64,000 nucleotides of DNA, taken from Spiractinospora alimapuensis. GTDB taxonomy: Bacteria; Actinomycetota; Actinomycetes; Streptosporangiales; Streptosporangiaceae. The notes under the pieces are model-generated. The model was not told the DNA's origin and did not search any database. It worked only from the letters and a program-made list of their open reading frames with translations. Of the stretch, positions 61,094 to 64,000 are shown piece by piece. How positions within the stretch are numbered: the first letter of the stretch is position 1; each line of letters starts with the position of its first letter. The stretch spans positions 2,542,001 through 2,606,000 of the forward strand of contig NZ_CP072467.1 in the NCBI RefSeq assembly GCF_018437505.1. The letters run 5' to 3'. Made by a program: the position numbers and the translations under genes.

Positions 61094-61465
61094 ATGGTCA
61101 TCATCCGAGAGACAGAAGCACGCACGACCACCACGCCGGGCGGCACGATGGCGGCGCTCGCCGGTCCCAGTCAGGGCAGCGAGGAAATCAGCACCTGGCG
61201 GGTCCACATGCCGGCCGAGGCACGGTCACCCATCCACAGCATCGACCGTGACCAGGTGTGGATGCCCCTCGCGGGGACCTTCGAGATCACCGTCGCCGAG
61301 GAGCCGTTCACCGTGTCAGCGGGCGAGGCGGCGGTTGTCCCCGCCGGAGCGGAACGCGTGGTCGCCGCGGCCAAGGACGCCGAAGCGCTCGTCTGCATGC
61401 GCCCCGACGGCACAGTCAGCCGCCCCGGAGTTCCCGGCACCACGCCCGTTCCGTGGGCCCAATAG
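61094..61465 (+). CDS. Cupin-domain protein
   Basis: 123 residues from an ATG at 61094 with a strong AGGAGG. One cupin barrel: RSPIHSIDRDQVWMPLAGTF gives the H-x-H-like motif 1 (only partly conserved: H-S-I-D), and GEAAVVPAGAERVVAAAKD motif 2. Few residues could bind metal, so a structural or sensing role is possible. It is controlled with, and probably by, the divergent MarR regulator. A very strong hairpin follows ten bases after the stop. Confidence 0.8.
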   Translation: MVIIRETEARTTTTPGGTMAALAGPSQGSEEISTWRVHMPAEARSPIHSIDRDQVWMPLAGTFEITVAEEPFTVSAGEAAVVPAGAERVVAAAKDAEALVCMRPDGTVSRPGVPGTTPVPWAQ

Positions 61466-61474
61466 GAACACCGC

Positions 61475-61504
61475 GCCAAACCCCCAAGGCCCTGGGGGTT
61501 TGGC
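61475..61504 (+). terminator. Hairpin terminator between the cupin and FAD oxidoreductase genes
   Basis: A perfect 12-base stem GCCAAACCCCCA / TGGGGGTTTGGC with a 6-base loop, between converging genes. It likely ends both transcripts. Confidence 0.8.
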
Positions 61505-61592
61505 CACTCCCCCACACCAGGCCAGGAAGTGGCTACGGCGAGCACCCGGAGTCGCCGCAAGAAATGAGTCACGCGCAGCGTGGCGGTCTCTC

Positions 61593-62882
61593 CTAGCCCG
61601 CCACGTTCTCTCGTACTCGGGGACTCAACTCCTCCGGGGTGACGTTGTGCAGGCTGTCACCGTCGGCGATGTCCAGGGCGTGGGCGGCGGCGAAGCCCAT
61701 GGCGGCGCAGGGGCCCATAACGCGGATGCTGGACAGAGCGGCGGGCTCACCGTCGACGCAGCGGCCGGCCGCCACCAGGTTGTGGGCCGTCGGGGGCAGC
61801 ATGCTGCGCAGCGGGACGTAGTGCACGTGGTCCGGCTCGTAGGTCTCCCACACGTAACCCTCGGGCCGGTCGTGCAGCTCGATCGGCCAGGCGGTGCGGG
61901 CGACCGCGTCGTCGAACCGGACCCCGGAGCGCACCTCGTCCACCGTGAGCTGGTGCGTCCCCTGGATCCATCGCGTCTGGCGGCGTCCCGGGAACCCGTA
62001 GGCACGCACGCGGGCCTCACCGAAGGCACGGGGGAACTCCTGGCGCAGGAAGTCCACCACCCGGTCCGCCTGGACCCGGCCGTCGAGTTGTGCCTTGGCC
62101 GCGCCCACGGCGTCCAGCGGGGACTCCACGTGGGTCATGTTCATCACCGCGGTGTTGCGGCCCGGGAAGAAGAAGGCCAAGCCGTCGCGGCGGATGAGCC
62201 CGTAGGCGTCGGCCTTGGCGTCGATGCGGGCCACCAGCTCCTTGGGGTCCGGCTTCCACTCCTCGTCCAGGTGCTCCAGCCGGACCTGCTGCGAACCCCA
62301 CACTGTGCGCTCGGGCACGCGGCAGGGGAAACCGGCCTCCCAGGCGAGAGCCGCGTCTCCGCTGGCGTCGACGAACCCCGCGGCCGTGACCCGCACCCGC
62401 CCGTGCCTGGTGGCGAACCCACACTGGTGGACGCCCCCGTCGTTCACGTGCACGTCCAGAACCGACGCCCCGAGCACGACCTGGATCCCGAGCTCCCGCA
62501 CCAGGTTCTCGAACCAGCGCGCCAGAACCACTTCGTCGTAGCTGACCGTCATGGTGTGGCTGCGGTTGTAGTGGATGTCGTTCGTCCGCCCGAGGTCCTC
62601 GAACATGGCGTCGAAGATGCCGTGCGTCAGTTGCCGGTACTCCGGGGCGTTGCCGTAGACACCGCAGAACAGCCCGATGAGCGAGTTCACGCACTGCCCG
62701 CCGAGAACGGGTTGGGCGTCCACCAGGGCCACCGAGTGGCCCAGGCGCCGCGCCTCGACGGCGGCCGACAGGCCCGCGATCCCCGCCCCGACGACGCAGA
62801 CGTCCGCCGTGAGTTCCTCCGACGGCTGGTCCGCGGTTCTGCGTACGGTGCGGACGTTGAGCTCGGTGAGCTCGTGCGGCAT
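61593..62882 (-). CDS. FAD-dependent oxidoreductase
   Basis: 429 residues. N-terminal dinucleotide-binding motif VCVVGAGIAGLSAAVEARRL, followed by GGQCVNSLIGLFCGVYG (two Cys in positions seen in FAD_oxidored proteins), FVDASGDAALAWEAGFPC and the C-terminal FAD loop VAAGRCVDGEPAALSSIRVMG. It is of the soluble FAD-dependent type (Pfam FAD_oxidored) of unknown substrate. On the same strand, 55 bases upstream, lies the ABC transporter permease gene, so the enzyme probably acts on the imported compound. Confidence 0.85.
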   Translation of the reverse strand: MPHELTELNVRTVRRTADQPSEELTADVCVVGAGIAGLSAAVEARRLGHSVALVDAQPVLGGQCVNSLIGLFCGVYGNAPEYRQLTHGIFDAMFEDLGRTNDIHYNRSHTMTVSYDEVVLARWFENLVRELGIQVVLGASVLDVHVNDGGVHQCGFATRHGRVRVTAAGFVDASGDAALAWEAGFPCRVPERTVWGSQQVRLEHLDEEWKPDPKELVARIDAKADAYGLIRRDGLAFFFPGRNTAVMNMTHVESPLDAVGAAKAQLDGRVQADRVVDFLRQEFPRAFGEARVRAYGFPGRRQTRWIQGTHQLTVDEVRSGVRFDDAVARTAWPIELHDRPEGYVWETYEPDHVHYVPLRSMLPPTAHNLVAAGRCVDGEPAALSSIRVMGPCAAMGFAAAHALDIADGDSLHNVTPEELSPRVRENVAG

Positions 62883-62937
62883 CTTCTCTCCTTGTCTGGC
62901 CGCGGCGCGGCCGTGCTGCGGATGGGGACGCCCTGGC

Positions 62938-63744
62938 TCAGAGGCTCAGGTCGCGCTGGCTGTAGACGGACTCGTGCCACGGGATGAAGAGCCGCTTGAG
63001 TCCGCTGACGATGAAGTACAGGATCAGCCCGATCGCGGACAGCAGGATGATCACCGCGAACAGGGCGGGGGCGTCGAGGTCGTTCAGGGTGCGGACCACC
63101 AGGAAGCCGAGCCCCTCGTTTCCGCCCAGGTACTCACCGACGATCGCCCCGATGATGGCCAGGACGATGCCGACCTCCATGCCGGTGAAGACGTAGGGGA
63201 GGGTGCTCTTCATCTCCAGGTGTTTGAAGGTCTGCCAGCGGCTCGCGTTGAGGCTGCGCATGACCTCCCGGTGCCCGCTCTCCACCGAGCGCACCCCGAG
63301 CTGGGCGTTGAGCATGATGGGGAAGAACGCGAGCAGCGCCGAGATGATGATCTTGGGCGCCATGCCGAAGCCGAACCAGATCACGAACAGCGGGATCAGC
63401 GCGACCTTGGGCACGACCTGGGAGGCGACGATGAGGGGGCGGAGGCTGTTCTCGAGCCAGGGCAGTTTCCCCAGGATGGCGCCGACGGTCACGCCGACCA
63501 CCAGGGCGATCAGGAACCCGGCCAGGATCTCGGTCACGCTCGTCCCCGCGTGCCGCCACGTCTCCGGGTCCACCACGAGCTCCCCGAACGCGGCGAACAC
63601 CGTCGTGGGCGGCGGGAGAACGAGTTCCGACATGTCGTTGAACCGGACGAACAGGTCCCACGTGACGAAGAAGACCAGCAGGATCGCGGGGGTGCTGATC
63701 CAGGGCAGTAACCGTAGGGATCGGGAGCTGGCGATGATCCTCAC
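62938..63744 (-). CDS. ABC transporter permease (SsuC/TauC/NitT family)
   Basis: 268 residues with six helices. The binding-protein-dependent permease loop reads LNASRWQTFKHLEMKSTLPYVFTG (EAA-like). The likeness is to permeases for sulfonates, nitrate, taurine or pyrimidine precursors. It overlaps the ATPase gene by four bases at 63741-63744. A periplasmic binding protein is expected but would lie outside the window. Confidence 0.88.
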   Translation of the reverse strand: MRIIASSRSLRLLPWISTPAILLVFFVTWDLFVRFNDMSELVLPPPTTVFAAFGELVVDPETWRHAGTSVTEILAGFLIALVVGVTVGAILGKLPWLENSLRPLIVASQVVPKVALIPLFVIWFGFGMAPKIIISALLAFFPIMLNAQLGVRSVESGHREVMRSLNASRWQTFKHLEMKSTLPYVFTGMEVGIVLAIIGAIVGEYLGGNEGLGFLVVRTLNDLDAPALFAVIILLSAIGLILYFIVSGLKRLFIPWHESVYSQRDLSL

Positions 63745-64000
63745 TCCTCTTCGTCGAGCGTGTGGCGCAGGTCGCGCACGATCGCGGCGAACTCCGGCTC
63801 GGTCTGGACGTCGATGTCGCGGGGCCTGGCGAAGCCGACGGGCGTGATGTCGCGGATGCGGCCGGGCCGTGGGGTGAGGTGGACGACGCGATCACCCAGG
63901 AACACGGCCTCGGTGATGTCGTGGGTCACGAAGACGACGGTCGCGCCGGTCGCCAGCGCGATCCGTTGCACCTCGAGGTTCATCCGTTCCCGGGTGAGGG
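63741..64000 (-). CDS. ABC transporter ATP-binding protein (partial, runs off the right end)
   Basis: Only the last ~86 codons are inside the window, and the chain continues past 64000 without a start. The stretch ATGATVVFVTHDITEAVFLGDRVVHLTPRPG includes the H-loop (THD) of SsuB/TauB-type ATPases, and the end is LRHTLDEEE. Walker A and B lie outside. It forms an operon with the permease. Confidence 0.85.
   Translation of the reverse strand, partial: LTRERMNLEVQRIALATGATVVFVTHDITEAVFLGDRVVHLTPRPGRIRDITPVGFARPRDIDVQTEPEFAAIVRDLRHTLDEEE

Noticed and set aside
61566-61585. GTCACGCGCAGCGTGGC hairpin as a third copy of the hairpin at 47743
   Set aside because: Only the short CACGC/GCGTG stem is shared; the flanks do not align, so chance is enough.

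Overview
The window is about 70% G+C. Its genes use GTG starts freely and carry family signatures of a filamentous actinomycete: a PaaR/paa phenylacetate cluster, a conservon-type sensor kinase with its DUF742 partner, GuaB1, many MocR-type regulators, a single-domain AA10 LPMO and an arabinan-type envelope locus. A member of Nocardiopsaceae (Streptosporangiales) is the best guess, but the lineage is inferred from gene content only. No rRNA, tRNA, CRISPR array or intact insertion sequence was seen.

Layout. 1-4.2 kb: end of a DUF4383 membrane gene, a MerR/B12-binding regulator carrying the W-x9-EH motif, a frameshifted MocR regulator divergent from a GNAT acetyltransferase pair, and a relic of a DUF4126 gene. 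4.3-7.6 kb: DUF4126 membrane protein, acyltransferase, AraC regulator. 7.6-16.5 kb: phenylacetic acid catabolism, with paaR, paaK and paaI on one strand and paaZ, A, B, C, D and E on the other, and two PaaR-type operators between paaI and paaZ. 16.6-29.6 kb: mixed housekeeping and accessory genes (APH(6)/Hur-like kinase, CbiX-like protein, AadA-like nucleotidyltransferase, peptide deformylase, secreted coiled-coil protein, hydrolase, CPBP protease, EF-G-like GTPase, M20 amidohydrolase with a proline-rich tail, acyltransferase). 29.6-37.7 kb: CDP-alcohol phosphatidyltransferase, GMP reductase GuaB1, an OmpA-domain protein with a lipoprotein partner, an RDD-like membrane protein, and a reduced conservon (CvnA- and CvnC-like only) followed by a decayed IS5-type transposase.

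38.3-57.5 kb is the most striking part. It holds dprE2, dprE1 and a ubiA-type phosphoribosyltransferase, which together make decaprenylphosphoryl-arabinose. With them are an AftD-like arabinosyltransferase, a 46-residue DUF2613 protein, a GT4 glycosyltransferase, two DUF3068 proteins, an acyltransferase, two GT-C-like membrane proteins and two methyltransferases. Gene content closely resembles the Mycobacterium tuberculosis Rv0224c-Rv0236c region plus the DprE1/E2 pathway, yet the setting suggests an organism that need not make mycolic acids. An AA10 LPMO gene lies inside the block.

57.5-64 kb: a decayed PadR regulator, a MocR regulator and an EamA exporter whose start codons overlap head to head, a MarR/cupin pair sharing a perfect operator palindrome, and an FAD oxidoreductase next to a nitrate/sulfonate-type ABC transporter cut by the window edge.

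Three otherwise well preserved genes (the MocR at 1447-2899, ubiA, and the GT-C gene at 55639-57496) each need one single-base correction in a short G/C run to read through. Sequencing error is as likely as real inactivation, and the raw reads would decide.
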